Shown: positions 33,024-43,589, numbered from the stretch's first letter. The stretch is DNA of 64,000 nucleotides from Hyaloperonospora brassicae (GCA_947650285.1 CANTFL010001191.1:62001-126000); one strand, 5' to 3'. The notes: a model not told the origin generated them from the sequence alone. Translations and numbers: made by a program.

Positions 33024-34627
33024 ATGTCTATGCGAGGTGACTCAAGACCTACACAGCCCGGTGCTGTGCCAGCCTCTACAGCAGACGATTAGTCGTCTGC
33101 TGCCCCTTCTTCGCCTGCAGCAACAGGTGCTGCAGGTGCACGCGGCACCTCACCGCGTGCGCATGATGACCTCGACGTAGAGTCATCTACTCTGGCGAGT
33201 CAGACGTGTCTGACTCGGGCAATGCTCCAGAGGCGTCTCGCTCACCGGCGACGCCTCAGTATTCGCCAAGACCACTGCCGAACGAACGGACTCGTGATTT
33301 GCATCACAGTCTGTTCGGCAGTGATGACGATAATCAGGGTGGTGAGTTCTATTCCTCACCACCGCCTGCTCGTGCGTCCGTGCACGAGCGTGATGACGAT
33401 GGCGCGAGCCGTCGTCAATCTGGGAGCCGTGGTACCGACAAGGGTACCACTGTGAAGCGTGATGAGTTGAAGCCGTGGCGTTTGCCCGAACAGCTCATCA
33501 ATAGCCTGTCTCACGAGACAGGCCAACACCATCGAATACCCTTATTCGATGCAACTGAGCTTCACGGCTTGAGTCCCAGCGCGAAGAACTTTCGCGCTGA
33601 AGAAGGTTTTTATCTCGATGTCTTTCTTAGACATCGATGGTACAATAGCAACCAAAAGCGTGACAAAACATTGCTTTTGGCTGCGTGGAACGCGTTCGTT
33701 CAAAACGTCAAGAATTTTGGACGAGAGGGGTGGCTCAAGAAACTTGAGGCAACACGCCTCAAGTTCGAACGGCGAACGCCAACCGGTACTAGGTACCGGT
33801 TGCATTGTTTATCGAGTGAGGCAGGCATTCCTTGCCTCACATGGGGAGACCCTTGTGCGAGTTGTGTTGACAACTCGCAGCGTGCACATAGGGATGTGTA
33901 TTCCCTAAGTTCGCCCTGGGAAAGGGCACACATCTCGGCTGAGATGCGGGACGCGATTGCAAACTTGCAATCCGTCTACAAGCGCCTAGGGCGCGTGTTT
34001 AACGATGGGCGCTCGGACCAATCGGATGGGTCTCGTCATACTGGCGGACGAGACCTTCAACATCCTTCAACAGCTGAGAGCGGGGCTCCCAGCTGTTCCA
34101 AGAGGGTGGATACCCCCTCCACTGGACGAGGTAGCTCGTCCTTGATCCTGAATCATCACGGTGGTTCAAAATACGCTCCACTAGAAAGCGTTGATCACCG
34201 TGAGCATCCACCAAAGGATGTGGTGGAGGAGGAAAGATCTCCTCCAGATGATTCGCTTCACCATCTCGACCCTTACGAGATGGATCGCGCAATCGACAAA
34301 TTGCGCGATGATTTGACGCACGAGAGGAACACGCGTTACGACCTGTCTGATTCCTTGCGGAAGTGCTGCAAGGAGCACGAGACGGAGAATGTGAAGCACC
34401 GCGCTAAGTATGCGGTCTCGCAGCTGCAGGTCGAGCGCGACGTCCGCTCCCTTTACGGAGAGCTGGCGACAGCTCGCGGGGAGATATCTAGGTTGAGTGC
34501 TGAGGTATCATATCTGCGCGACCAGACGGATCGTCTGAAGCGCGAACGCAAGAACTTGATGGATGTTCTTGAACGTGGGGGCTATCTTCATCGGAAGAAG
34601 AAGGCTCGTACTGACAGTACGGCCTGA
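33024..34627 (+). CDS. antisense ORF of element D, unknown protein with coiled-coil end
   Basis: On the strand opposite to gag-pol, 473 codons are open from 33206 to 34627. The frame contains no ATG near 33206 (it opens with GTG). An upstream ATG at 33024 starts a related frame, but it meets TAG at 33090-33092 and a shift near 33200, so this copy has a damaged N-terminus. The protein has an acidic Ser-rich start, then a folded-looking region with [29 protein letters not shown] and a cluster of cysteines ([16 protein letters not shown]). A disordered linker and a long coiled coil (last about 110 residues) follow, with a basic RKKKAR end that could be a nuclear signal. It matches no family I know. 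Remnants of the same protein occur in antisense in element B at 43914-44638. It overlaps sense coding for the integrase C-terminus and the chromodomain. Confidence 0.65.
33999..34403 (-). pseudogene. chromodomain of element D
   Basis: The minus frame reads [17 protein letters not shown], then [17 protein letters not shown], the aromatic cage and core of a chromodomain, as in chromoviral integrases where it guides insertion to marked chromatin. It is in the same frame as the integrase end at 34488-35231 but separated from it by stops at 34488-34490 and 34404-34406. It may therefore be untranslated in this copy, or joined by splicing I cannot see. The plus strand of the same DNA is open in the antisense ORF. 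Confidence 0.8.
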
Positions 34628-36067
34628 GCCTCCCCACGTAAAACGTAGGATGCGTGCGCATCTTACGTGGCAACTCGAGTGTGTATGCATTGCCCTTGCG
34701 ATGCAACACTCGAAATAGCCCAATGTATTTCGGCAGTAGTTTACCGCTGCCGACACTAGTGACTGCATGTCCAGGTAAGTTTACCGTAGACAGTAGTACT
34801 AGGTCGTTAACCTTAAATGAAAGAACATTTGCTCTTCCATTTTTGTCTGCATTCCATTTCTGACGGTCCACCGCATTCGCGATGGAGTCCTCAACGAAAC
34901 GGACTACCGCTTCTCGAGTCAGCAGGAAGTTTTCTGCTGACTCTTTGTTTTTTCTGTCAGTGCGCTTCGTGCGCACTGCTAAGAGGTTCTTCTCTTCTTC
35001 AGCGATGTTGTCTACTTCCTCGCTGACATAATCGTTGGCGATGCTGAATATACCAGCATCGTAATCATCATCCGAGTCAGTAATAGCGTCTTCGCTATTA
35101 TTGAGATGATCTTCTTCATCGATGTCGACCTGATCGACATTGGCATCATACGTGACGACGTTAGCGTCGACACGTGATGAGAAAGAGCCAAAAAGTCTTT
35201 TGATTGAGCGTGTCCCTCCCCCCTTATCCAAGAGTCACACTCTATAAGGGTGGGCACTCGTGGATGGCGTAGGCCATTCACGTAAAACGGTGTGTGCTGT
35301 GTTGAAGCATGCACCGAATTATTGATGGAGAATTCCACCGTGGGTAGGAATTCGCTCCAACTCGGAAACGAGTGGACATATCCTCGAAGAATCTCTTCGA
35401 AGACACGGTTCGCACGTTCCGTCTGACCATCTGTTTCTGGATGGTCAGAAGTAGACATCTTCAATCGTGTTCCAAGAGAACGGAACACGGTTTGCCAAAA
35501 TGCCGCCGTGAACCGAGGGTCACGGTCGGATACGAGTTCACGGAGCAACCCGTGGAGTTGGAAGATCGTGTCTAGAAAGACACGAGCACAACCTTGAGCC
35601 TTAATTGACTCAGAGACAGCAGCAAGATACACCATCTTGCTGAATCGGTCAACAAACACAAGAATACCATTATTCTTGTGAGCGTCTTCGGGAAAACCGA
35701 AGACGAAGTCCATTGAAACGGACTGCCAGCACTCTGTCGGAACAGGCAGAGGCTGCAATGGCGCACGGGATGAAGGAAAAGGCTTTACCCGTTGGCAAAC
35801 CTCGCAAGCACGTATGTACTTGCGGACAAACTGATACTGGTGGGGCCAGTAAAAGTCACGACTTACCGCGAGGTAAGTCTTTTCTCTACCACGATGGCCG
35901 CTTGTTGGTGCATCGTGACACTCATACATGATGCGTAAACGCAAATCATGATGAGCGGGTACGACGACACGAGGCGTGTCGTCGGCAACGGCTGTATAGT
36001 ACAGCAATCCGTTGCGTGTACTATACCGATCCGATGAGGATCGGTGCAAGGCCGGTAAATTCCTCAT
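34488..36067 (-). pseudogene. integrase of element D, one frameshift
   Basis: The first frame (36067-35012) has the HHCC zinc domain (CHDAPTSGHRG, ACEVCQRVKP) and the catalytic core with MDFVFGFP, FVDRFSKMVYLA, ELVSDRDPRF and TSDHPETDGQTERANR, giving the D,D(35)E triad. The frame then shifts near 35200 into 35231-34488, which carries the integrase C-terminal region with LKYIG-like GKLLPKYIGLFRVLHR and [12 protein letters not shown]. Frame loss in an otherwise well-conserved sequence suggests recent damage. Confidence 0.85.
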
Positions 36068-36177
36068 TTATTTACTGGATGGATTCACCAGATGATCCAT
36101 CAATCACAGAAGATCATTATCTTCTGCGTATGCCTTTCGTACGTCGTCAAGCTTACTTGACGACGGAAAACTGGCTC

Positions 36178-38116
36178 TCAGTGTCGCAACAGTGGCTTAT
36201 CCTCACTGTTTGGTTGTGCGACCGGCTCGAAATCGGGCCGGCGCGAAAGCGCATCAGCGACGACGTTTAGTCGTCCTGGTTTGCACACCACGGAGAAGTT
36301 GTACTCCGCGAAGAAAGACATCCACCTCGCCATTCTTTGCGAGAGGTGTGAGCTGTTTACGGCCTTGCGCAGTGACGCATGGTCCGTATAGACGATGAAC
36401 GGTCTATCTCCGTGGAGATTGAAGCGAAACTTAGACAGTGCGTACTTCATGGCAAGGAGGTCCTTGTCATGCACTGAGCAATTGCGCTCAGCTGCTTGCA
36501 TCTGACGCGACTGATAACAGATGACGCGCTCCGCGCCATCTGCGTCGAACTGCATTAACGCACAGCCGATTGCAAAATCGCTGGCGTCACAGACCACATG
36601 AAATGGTCTGTCCTGATCTGCAATCACCAAGATCGGCGACTTCATCAAGCTTTGCTTGGTACCTTCGAAGGAACGCTGGCACTCAGCGTTCCATGACCAC
36701 TTGACATTTTTCTTCAGCAAGCAAGAAAGATGAACAGTCATCTCGGCGTAGTTGCGCGAGTACTCGTGCAAGTACGCCGCTAAGCCAAGGAACTTCCTTA
36801 GTCCCCTGACATCGACTGGCACTGGCCAGTCGGTGATCGCCTTGATCTTTTTGGGATCAGGGCGTACGCCGTGTTTTTACCCACGATGCATTCAAGAAGT
36901 GGTATTTCGCTAGCCGCGAATATACACTTCTTGAGGTTGGCGTACAACTTATACTTGCGCATAAGTTGAAGAACCTGACGAACGTGAGTTCTGTGAGCTT
37001 CAACGTCCGTCTTTCCGTTCATAGCCCGGCTATGGACGAACACATCGTCGAAGTAACTCGGTGCGAAGTCTCGCACCGGTCTCAACAGATTTGTGACACA
37101 TCTGTTGAATGTTGCAGGGGCATTACTCAGCCTCTGTGGCATTACTAGCAACAACAACAGACTCCGCTGGGGGTACTCACTTTCGTGAACGGGACGTCCC
37201 GTTCACGCATCAGGATCTGATTGAATTCATCCATCAGATCCATGGACGAAAAGATGGTACTCTTTGACATACCATCGATGATTACGTCATTCCTCGGTAT
37301 CGGCGTCTGAGCCGGTACCGTTGCAGCATTCAACTTGTTGAATGCGTGCACTATCCGCCACCCTCCTGTGGCCTTTCGCACACAAAAGGTCGGAGAGCTG
37401 TGAGGGGATGTTGATTCCCTCACATGGCCCGCTGCTAAGCGATCGGCAAAGAACTTGTCGATCGCTAGTACTTGTTCACGAGGCAGTGGCCACTGCTTCA
37501 TGACACAGTACTTCGAGCCCGGTCTGAGCTCGATCTCGTGTCGAGTGCCTTTGTCCTTAGGCAACTCGCAAATTACGGATTCAGGGAACACATCCCTGAA
37601 TTCGATCAAATCCTTATACAAAGGATTTGCCTGAAGTGACTCCCAGGATTGAGACGTGTATCGCTCAATCCGAGTCTTCTCATCGAGGACACTTTCGTCC
37701 ATCGATGAGCTGCTGAGAACCCGTTCGTTCTCAGCAAATACTGTAGCCGACCGAATATCGGCCACATACTCATCCTCCGTGACGAGTATGCAGATCTGCT
37801 TGACTTTGCCACTACGCAGATCACGCAAGAACCGTTTCGGTTCTAGCGTTGGCAACTGAGTTATCTCCGAAGTTGACTTCGGAGGCACAATCAGATCAAG
37901 CGTATAAGCGCCTACGCTTGATCCGTCATTAACCAAGACGTTCAACGTCTCGGTTTCTTCCTGGGAACTTGCTTCCACAGGTTGCTGAGGGCCTAATCCC
38001 TCAGCAAGCGACTCTTGAGGAATTCCTTCCTCAAGAACGTGGGGACTTATTCCCTCGACGTCTTCCGACTGTGGCTGTGCAACCACAGTCAGGAACTGAT
38101 CCTCTACGGTCGACAC
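36178..38116 (-). pseudogene. reverse transcriptase and RNase H of element D, frameshifted
   Basis: Three frames follow each other: 38116-37145, 37157-36798 and 36822-36178. The first carries KQWPLPREQVLA, GGWRIVHAFNKLNA and IFSSMDLMDEFNQI. The second has LSNAPATFNRCV and YFDDVFVHS, so the YxDD box is intact. The third is RNase H with VCDASDFAIGCALMQ, AERNCSVHDKDLLAM, VYTDHASL and ADALSRRP. At 37145-37157 a TTG/GTT microsatellite-like run lies where relatives have the conserved stretch before LVMPQ. MDGF is changed to MDEF. Confidence 0.85.
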
Positions 38117-38842
38117 TCCAGTCGACCTAGGATTTTCATGTTGCCCCTTGGGGACAACAGGTTTCTTTTTCTAAGATGCTGCCCGCTAGGCATGCATCCA
38201 TGTCCCGGTCCACTCGACTTATTCGAGTGGTGGACCTTCGGCGCCGCCTGTACCTCTGTACAGCCGCCGGGAGCTTGCTCCACAGTGTAGTGATCAACTA
38301 CACTGTGATCTTGTGCAGTCGTGCTAACGACCGTACCGCAAGTGAGGCCATCGCACTCACTCGCAGAACATCCACACGCTTGTGGACGCTCCAAGATGTT
38401 CATCAGATGGCCATCTGATGAACAAGCGGCAGGCATCTTCACGGATCGATGCTGCCAGCCCACCCTTGGCTCGTACTTTCTGAGCCAAGGTAATCCCAGG
38501 ATGACATCAAATCTGTCATCCCGATCCAGTACGATGAAGTCAACATCGTACTGTTCGCCCTCTAACGTGTAGTGGATTCCTACTACACATTTCTCAACGG
38601 TTATCGATGCGCCTGTTGCAAGGCGCACCGTCATCCTTTTGAGGGGAATGTCGCGCTCAACGAACATTGAGCCTACGACCCTCTAGTGACTGGCGTCGAA
38701 CAAAGTTGTTCGGCGCCCCACAGTCTACTAGGGCACGAAGCGACAAATCATTTGTCGCTTCCAACTTCAAGGTGATGAGCGAAACGTCATCACCAGGTGC
38801 AGAGACACACAATGATTGTGTATCTGGAGCAACTTTCGTCAA
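38104..38842 (-). pseudogene. retropepsin-like protease of element D, frameshifted
   Basis: The first frame (38842-38657) has LRALVDCGAPNNFV, the active-site DxG. After a shift near 38660 the second (38667-38104) has RFDVILGLPWL, the second conserved loop. The following linker contains several cysteines and basic residues. Confidence 0.8.
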
Positions 38843-38892
38843 GAGATTTGCAAATTCTCTTGAGGTTGCTGGATCAGTAGGGCGCTCCGCCC

Positions 38893-40041
38893 CTACTGAC
38901 CCCGACCATTTTTTGATGGTCTGTCTCGCTGTTGCGGCTTCGCAACAGCACTGGACCCACGCCCATTGCCCTTTCTGGCGAATGGTCGTCCATTTTGCTC
39001 AGTACTGTTTGGTAATGGGCGTGGAGCACTACACTCGTATGCGTAGTGCCCTAACTTCTGACAGCGATTGCACTTCTGCAATCGCTTGTTGTCTAAAGAG
39101 TGAGGTCTCTCGCTCTCAACATAGCGGAGGTCCATTGGACCTCCGATCTCTTGTCGTCTCGGTGGACGATAAGAGTTTGAGCTAGCGTGAGCCTGTCTCA
39201 TGCTAAAGTCTTCCTGTTCCGCGGCTGATATCGCTTCTTCAAGCGTATTCAGCTCAAGGCGGAACAGATGGCTCCTGACGGGCCCTTCTGCGAGCCCTTG
39301 CATGAACACCGTAATCAACGTGTGTTCATGTACTGGGTTGGCGGTTATACTACTCGCAAGGAGTCGTATATGTTGTGCGTAAGCTTGCACATCACGCTTA
39401 CCCTGCTTGAGTTTCAGGAGCTCTGAACGAGCCCTGAACTCAGCCCGTGGCGGCTCAAACGTTTGTCTGAGCCGGGACTTGAAGTCATCTAGCGACCTAA
39501 ATACATGTGGGTCGATACTCTCGAGCCCCAGGGACCAAGTTTTGGCACGCCCTGCCAAGTGGGTCTGAGCAAATGGGAGTTTCATTTGCTCATCTTCGAC
39601 GCGACGAGCCCTTAAGGCTCTGTCGAGTTCGACAAACCACAGTAACAGGGAGTCTTCCGGGACTCCACTGTACTTGGAGATGTCGACTTTCATCACTTCG
39701 GGACGACGCGCATGTGCCGTCCCGCCCACAGCAGCATAGAATTGCTGCTGTCTCAACAGCTCTGTCTTCTGAGCACCGAGTTCTCTCAACTGCTCGGCCT
39801 GTTGAGAGCCTTGCTGGTGAAGCAAGGCTTCTTTCTCCCTCTCAAGACCAAGTTCATTTTTAATGAACTTGGCTATAGCGGCATGTTGTTGGTCTCTGTC
39901 TAGAGACTCCAACATGGCGCTAATGGCGAACTCGCCTACGGTAGAACTCATTCGTTCTACCGCACCCCATTCGATGTCACTCAAATGGGTAAACCCTTCA
40001 CGCGTGGCGTGAAAGGTTTCTTCTTCATCCAACATGTTCAT
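38893..40041 (-). CDS. gag of element D
   Basis: An open frame of 382 residues from ATG 40041; a second ATG lies two codons on. A helical N-terminus with Gln-rich coiled coil is followed by a capsid-like region (DISKYSGVPEDSLLLWFVEL, FKSRLRQTFEPP, VQAYAQHIRLLAS) and a zinc knuckle CNRCQKLGHYAYEC (C-x2-C-x4-H-x4-C), then a basic Gly/Arg/Gln tail. It is the only intact sense gene of the element, and could supply particles while pol is broken. Both start codons lie inside a 10-bp hairpin (40026-40049). Confidence 0.88.
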   Translation of the reverse strand: MNMLDEEETFHATREGFTHLSDIEWGAVERMSSTVGEFAISAMLESLDRDQQHAAIAKFIKNELGLEREKEALLHQQGSQQAEQLRELGAQKTELLRQQQFYAAVGGTAHARRPEVMKVDISKYSGVPEDSLLLWFVELDRALRARRVEDEQMKLPFAQTHLAGRAKTWSLGLESIDPHVFRSLDDFKSRLRQTFEPPRAEFRARSELLKLKQGKRDVQAYAQHIRLLASSITANPVHEHTLITVFMQGLAEGPVRSHLFRLELNTLEEAISAAEQEDFSMRQAHASSNSYRPPRRQEIGGPMDLRYVESERPHSLDNKRLQKCNRCQKLGHYAYECSAPRPLPNSTEQNGRPFARKGNGRGSSAVAKPQQRDRPSKNGRGQ

Positions 40042-40064
40042 GTTGGATGTTGTGGTCCTTTGAA

Positions 40065-40085
40065 GGACTACAAAGTGCTACCAGG
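40065..40085 (-). other. primer binding site of element D
   Basis: Right after the 5' LTR the minus strand reads CCTGGTAGCACTTTGTAGTCC, starting TGG after two bases, as expected for a tRNA 3'-CCA primer with an acceptor end like GTGCTACCA. Confidence 0.8.
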
Positions 40086-40474
40086 TGTAACGGGGCACAC
40101 CCTTGCGTGAACTAAGCGCAAGGGTTTTCGGTGCCCCGACAGACGTACACGTGGCAAGCGATGAAGCGTAGGTAGGGTAAAAGCAGAACTGTTATATTAA
40201 TAATTAAGTCTTTAAACTACTGACTCTCTGTTTGACTTAGCTTAATTATACTAATATTTCTGGGTGTATGGTGACGTCTCGTCACCACTCATTGCGCGCG
40301 TCTTGCGGCGATTGGCGGGTTGATATCATCACGATATCAACCAATGAACAGACTCTTTGGTCGACCCTTCAATATCACCACTTTGGTGATATTGATTAAA
40401 GAATATCCAACTCATATTCTTTATTGTCACTTTCCTTAAAGTGACAATTTCATGTAACGGGCTGCCCCGTTACA
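40086..40474 (-). repeat. 5' LTR of element D
   Basis: A 389-bp copy starting TGTAACGGGG and ending CCCCGTTACA in plus-strand reading. It matches 32503-32894 with about a dozen differences, among them two small indels. The hairpins of the 3' LTR are all present. Confidence 0.92.
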
Positions 40475-41230
40475 CTGACCATGTTTGCGAGAGTGTCTCG
40501 CCGCATTTAAGTCTGAAGTTCTGTGTGAAGAACACCATAGGAGGTTGGCGCACTGTGCGTGATTTTAACAAGTTAAATGACGACACGATCCCGGCTTAGA
40601 CGCCGATTCCACTCTAAGACATGGTATTGAATACCATGTCTGGCAGCGAGATTTTCAGTGCCATCGATCGGCAGACGGGTTTTATCAGATCGCAATGAGA
40701 GACAGTAACATCCCATTCACTGTGCTCAGCACTCAATCGGTATGTTTGGGACTGGCTAATAATTCCACATGGCCTTAGGATACCCCATCTACGTTTGGCC
40801 GTATGTTAACAATTAATTCGACAGCTACGCTGTTTTGCACTAAGTTACTTCGACGAAATTTTTTTAACAGCCGCTTTGAGCAGCATTTCATCTCCACAGA
40901 GATCCACCTCAGGCAATTTAAACAGACGTAAATTGATGTGCGATAATACATTGTACGTGGATTCGAAGAAGTGTGTCGTATGTGCTCCAGAGATCTCTTC
41001 TTCAAATTCCATGTTATCAAGGAAGGTGTTTGTGACGATCACGAGAAAGTGTCATCGATATGTTTCTGGCCTATGCCCAGGATCCAAACTGAACTACATC
41101 AATGGCTCGGCCTGGCTAATTCCTTACATATATATACAACGTTTTATGCCGAGTTAATCCTGCCATTATTAAATCACCGAAAAAAGAAGCAGTTTGGTCA
41201 TAGGCGGCAGATCATCAATCTGCCGTCGAC
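40475..41230 (+). pseudogene. reverse transcriptase middle part of element B, right of D
   Basis: Starting from the duplicated CTGAC the frame gives HVCESVSPHLSLKFCV and GGWRTVHDFNKLNDDTIP, continuing the reverse transcriptase of element B from 32497. Stops appear soon after. A hairpin with arms ATGGTATT and AATACCAT near 40621 is similar to those of D. Confidence 0.65.
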
Positions 41231-41249
41231 TTTGTAAAAAGAGATTGTC

Positions 41250-41490
41250 TGAGGCGCCAGTGCTAATGCTGCCTGATTCCTCCAAGCCATTTCACGTGGT
41301 ATGAGACGCGAGTGACTTTTCCATTGGATGCGCCTTCATGTAAATTGACGATGAAGGCCGTGAGCGCGTCGTGAGGGTTCAGTTACGATCGATGAAAACG
41401 GCTGAAAGAAATTACCCGGTGCAAGACTATAAACGTTTGGATATGCTTTATGCGCTGATTACATTTAGCGATAGTCGCTCGGCGAAACGA
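41250..41490 (+). pseudogene. RNase H of element B, degenerate
   Basis: The frame reads LPDSSKPFHVV, DASDFSIGCAFM, then ERVVRVQLRSMKTAERNYPV, matching the RNase H start in D (PFHVVCDASDFAIGCALM and QMQAAERNCSV). An in-frame stop replaces the Cys after FHVV. Confidence 0.6.
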
Positions 41491-41842
41491 CGATTTTAGT
41501 CTATATAGACCACGCATCACCTGCGTACCACCATCAAGACTCCTAACTTGAATCAGCGGTTGGCTCGTTAGTTGTCATACTTCTAAGAGTATAATTTCGT
41601 ACTATCTTACAAGCCCGAAAAGAATAAAATCTTGCTGAAGCACTTTCTAGACGTGACATGGTTCATCGATTAAATAGTGCCGATGACGAAAACGATGACA
41701 TTCTTTAGTGCTGTCTTAAACTGGATCTTTATGTTATGATTACGACACCTGTGCTATCAATTTAGACCTAGATCGCTCAGTCTTACGCGAATAATGTCTT
41801 CGACACGGATATTACCAATTATCTTCGACACCCTAGTGAGGG

Positions 41843-43250
41843 GTCACTCGCAAAGTTGACGAAACCAACGCGCGACAACATCAGGAGTTACTCGCTTGAT
41901 GGTCCGCTGCTGACGTATACGATAGACGTCTCTGATCCACCGCGTGTCGTCATCTCTGCTGGTGAAGACCTTCGAGCACGATTGATGTATGAATTTCATG
42001 AAAAACCAGCTGGTGGTCACCTGGGTCACGAAATGATGGTCGCGGCCATTTCGCGCCTGTTTTATTGGCTGCGCATGTACAAGCACGTCCAGAAATGGGT
42101 ACGCTATTGTAAAATATGCCAGCCTGTGAAGCCTGCACTGTCTTCACGTGCCTTAATGTGACCGCTTCCGATTGCCACGGAAGCCTGGCGTTTAGTTAAC
42201 CTGAATTTTAATTTTGGTCTCCCAGCAAATGAACAGAAACACACGATCAAACTGGCTCTTGTGGATCGATTTAGCAAAATTGTTCGTTTTTCTCCGGTCT
42301 TCGCGCACTTAATGGCAAATACGACAGCTAAGATCATTATAGATCTTATATTCAGGCACCATATTACACCAGAATCGATTGTCTCGGACCGTGACTCGCT
42401 TTCTACTTCGTCTATTGGGCGAAATCCATCCAACTATGACGAACACGATTTAATATGTATACAGCAGCCTATCCAGAGATGAAAAAGCAAATTGGAGCGC
42501 GTAGACAGAGTGCTTAAAAATGTACCACGCAATTACGCGACATCAATCACTTCGTTGAGTTCATTTTTCCCACTTGCCAAATTCGCAATCAACAAAGCAG
42601 TTCATGCCTCAACATAGTTGACGTCATTTTCGTAGACAACGCGAGGCACCCTCGCATTCCAGCGCTTCTTGCTCTCTCAGCTTCAAAAACCCTTTTTATC
42701 AGCTTGGTGGGGTAGTATCTACCCATGGCATCGCGCCAAAATATTCAATGATTGATAATGTGGAAGGAAACGTTGCTGCCGATGTAACTCATGCTGTTAA
42801 TTCCGTGGCCGACGGCATATCGAGTCTCGACGCGCTTCATCCCATCGCGTCCCGTCACTAATTCTGCTCATAAAGATTCCGCTTCATCTGTGAGTTTGGC
42901 TGCTGTGACCAAGTTTATATTACTACAATAAGGCATCACGCGTTTTGTGCGTGATGCACTCAAGAAGCAGTGGATAAACAAAAGCAGAACGCGGACAAGA
43001 GAAATCGTAAGAACATGTCGATATTTTATGAAGGTGACAGAGTAACATTATCAGCAAGTGGATTACCCGACACAACTGTGACGTACTTGGGCACTAGTAA
43101 GTTAGCGCCAAGATTATCGGCCCCTTTCGGGTAAATAAGGTGCACGGAGATGCATACACGCTGGACATACCTATCACTATTCGTTTGCACTCGACGTTAT
43201 ATGTAGGGCGCCTCAAGGCCTACCATACGGCGGATATTCCTTCAAAGTAC
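41843..43250 (+). pseudogene. integrase of element B, degenerate
   Basis: The zinc domain is open in 41856-42161, with FHEKPAGGHLGHE and YCKICQPVKPA. The core follows in 42261-42482 with DRFSKIVRFSPV and ESIVSDRDSL. The C-terminal region near 43010-43240 has YEGDRVTLSASGLP and YVGRLKAYH. Frames are broken between these parts. Confidence 0.65.
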
Positions 43251-43589
43251 ACCCACTATTATGTGCCGGCTCGAAGTCCAACACCTTCTGTCGAGAACGC
43301 TGACAACGACTGGGACCAAATCCCGCACAAGCGCGTGCAGACTTCTTCTGCTGAGGCCGTCCGAACGAAACAGTCTAGAACTGAAGCAGACGCTCTACCA
43401 ACCCCTGCTGTTCCCGTCAAGTCCGCTCGGTGGCCTCCGCTACAACAGCAGAGAGATCATGAGCACTCTCGGCCATCTCACGAGCATCAAGTAGGCCATT
43501 CTTCGCTTCTCCGACGTCAGCACGAAGAAAATGCGGCTCGTCGTTCGACGGTATCAGTGCCCAACGGAGGAGACATTCGTTCGCGACGT

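Larger units (their letters stand above)
32498..40479 (-). mobile_element. young Ty3/gypsy chromodomain element D with CTGAC target duplication and antisense ORF
   Basis: The element proper is 32503-40474, minus strand, about 7.97 kb, flanked by CTGAC at 32498-32502 and 40475-40479. Order on the minus strand: 5' LTR (40474-40086), primer site, gag, protease, reverse transcriptase, RNase H, integrase, chromodomain, polypurine tract, 3' LTR (32894-32503). A long ORF on the opposite strand (33206-34627) overlaps the integrase end and chromodomain. The LTRs differ at only about a dozen places by eye. Pol nevertheless changes frame at least six times. The whole element is dense in short perfect stem-loops. 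Confidence 0.92.

Noticed and set aside
38176..39185. Plus-strand frames opposite protease and gag of D
   Set aside because: They are shorter, lack domains and are not matched in element A; unlike the 33206-34627 frame there is no relic support.
32503..40474. A CRISPR-like array as an explanation of the recurring short repeats
   Set aside because: The repeats are different inverted pairs, not one direct repeat with spacers, and the genome is eukaryotic.
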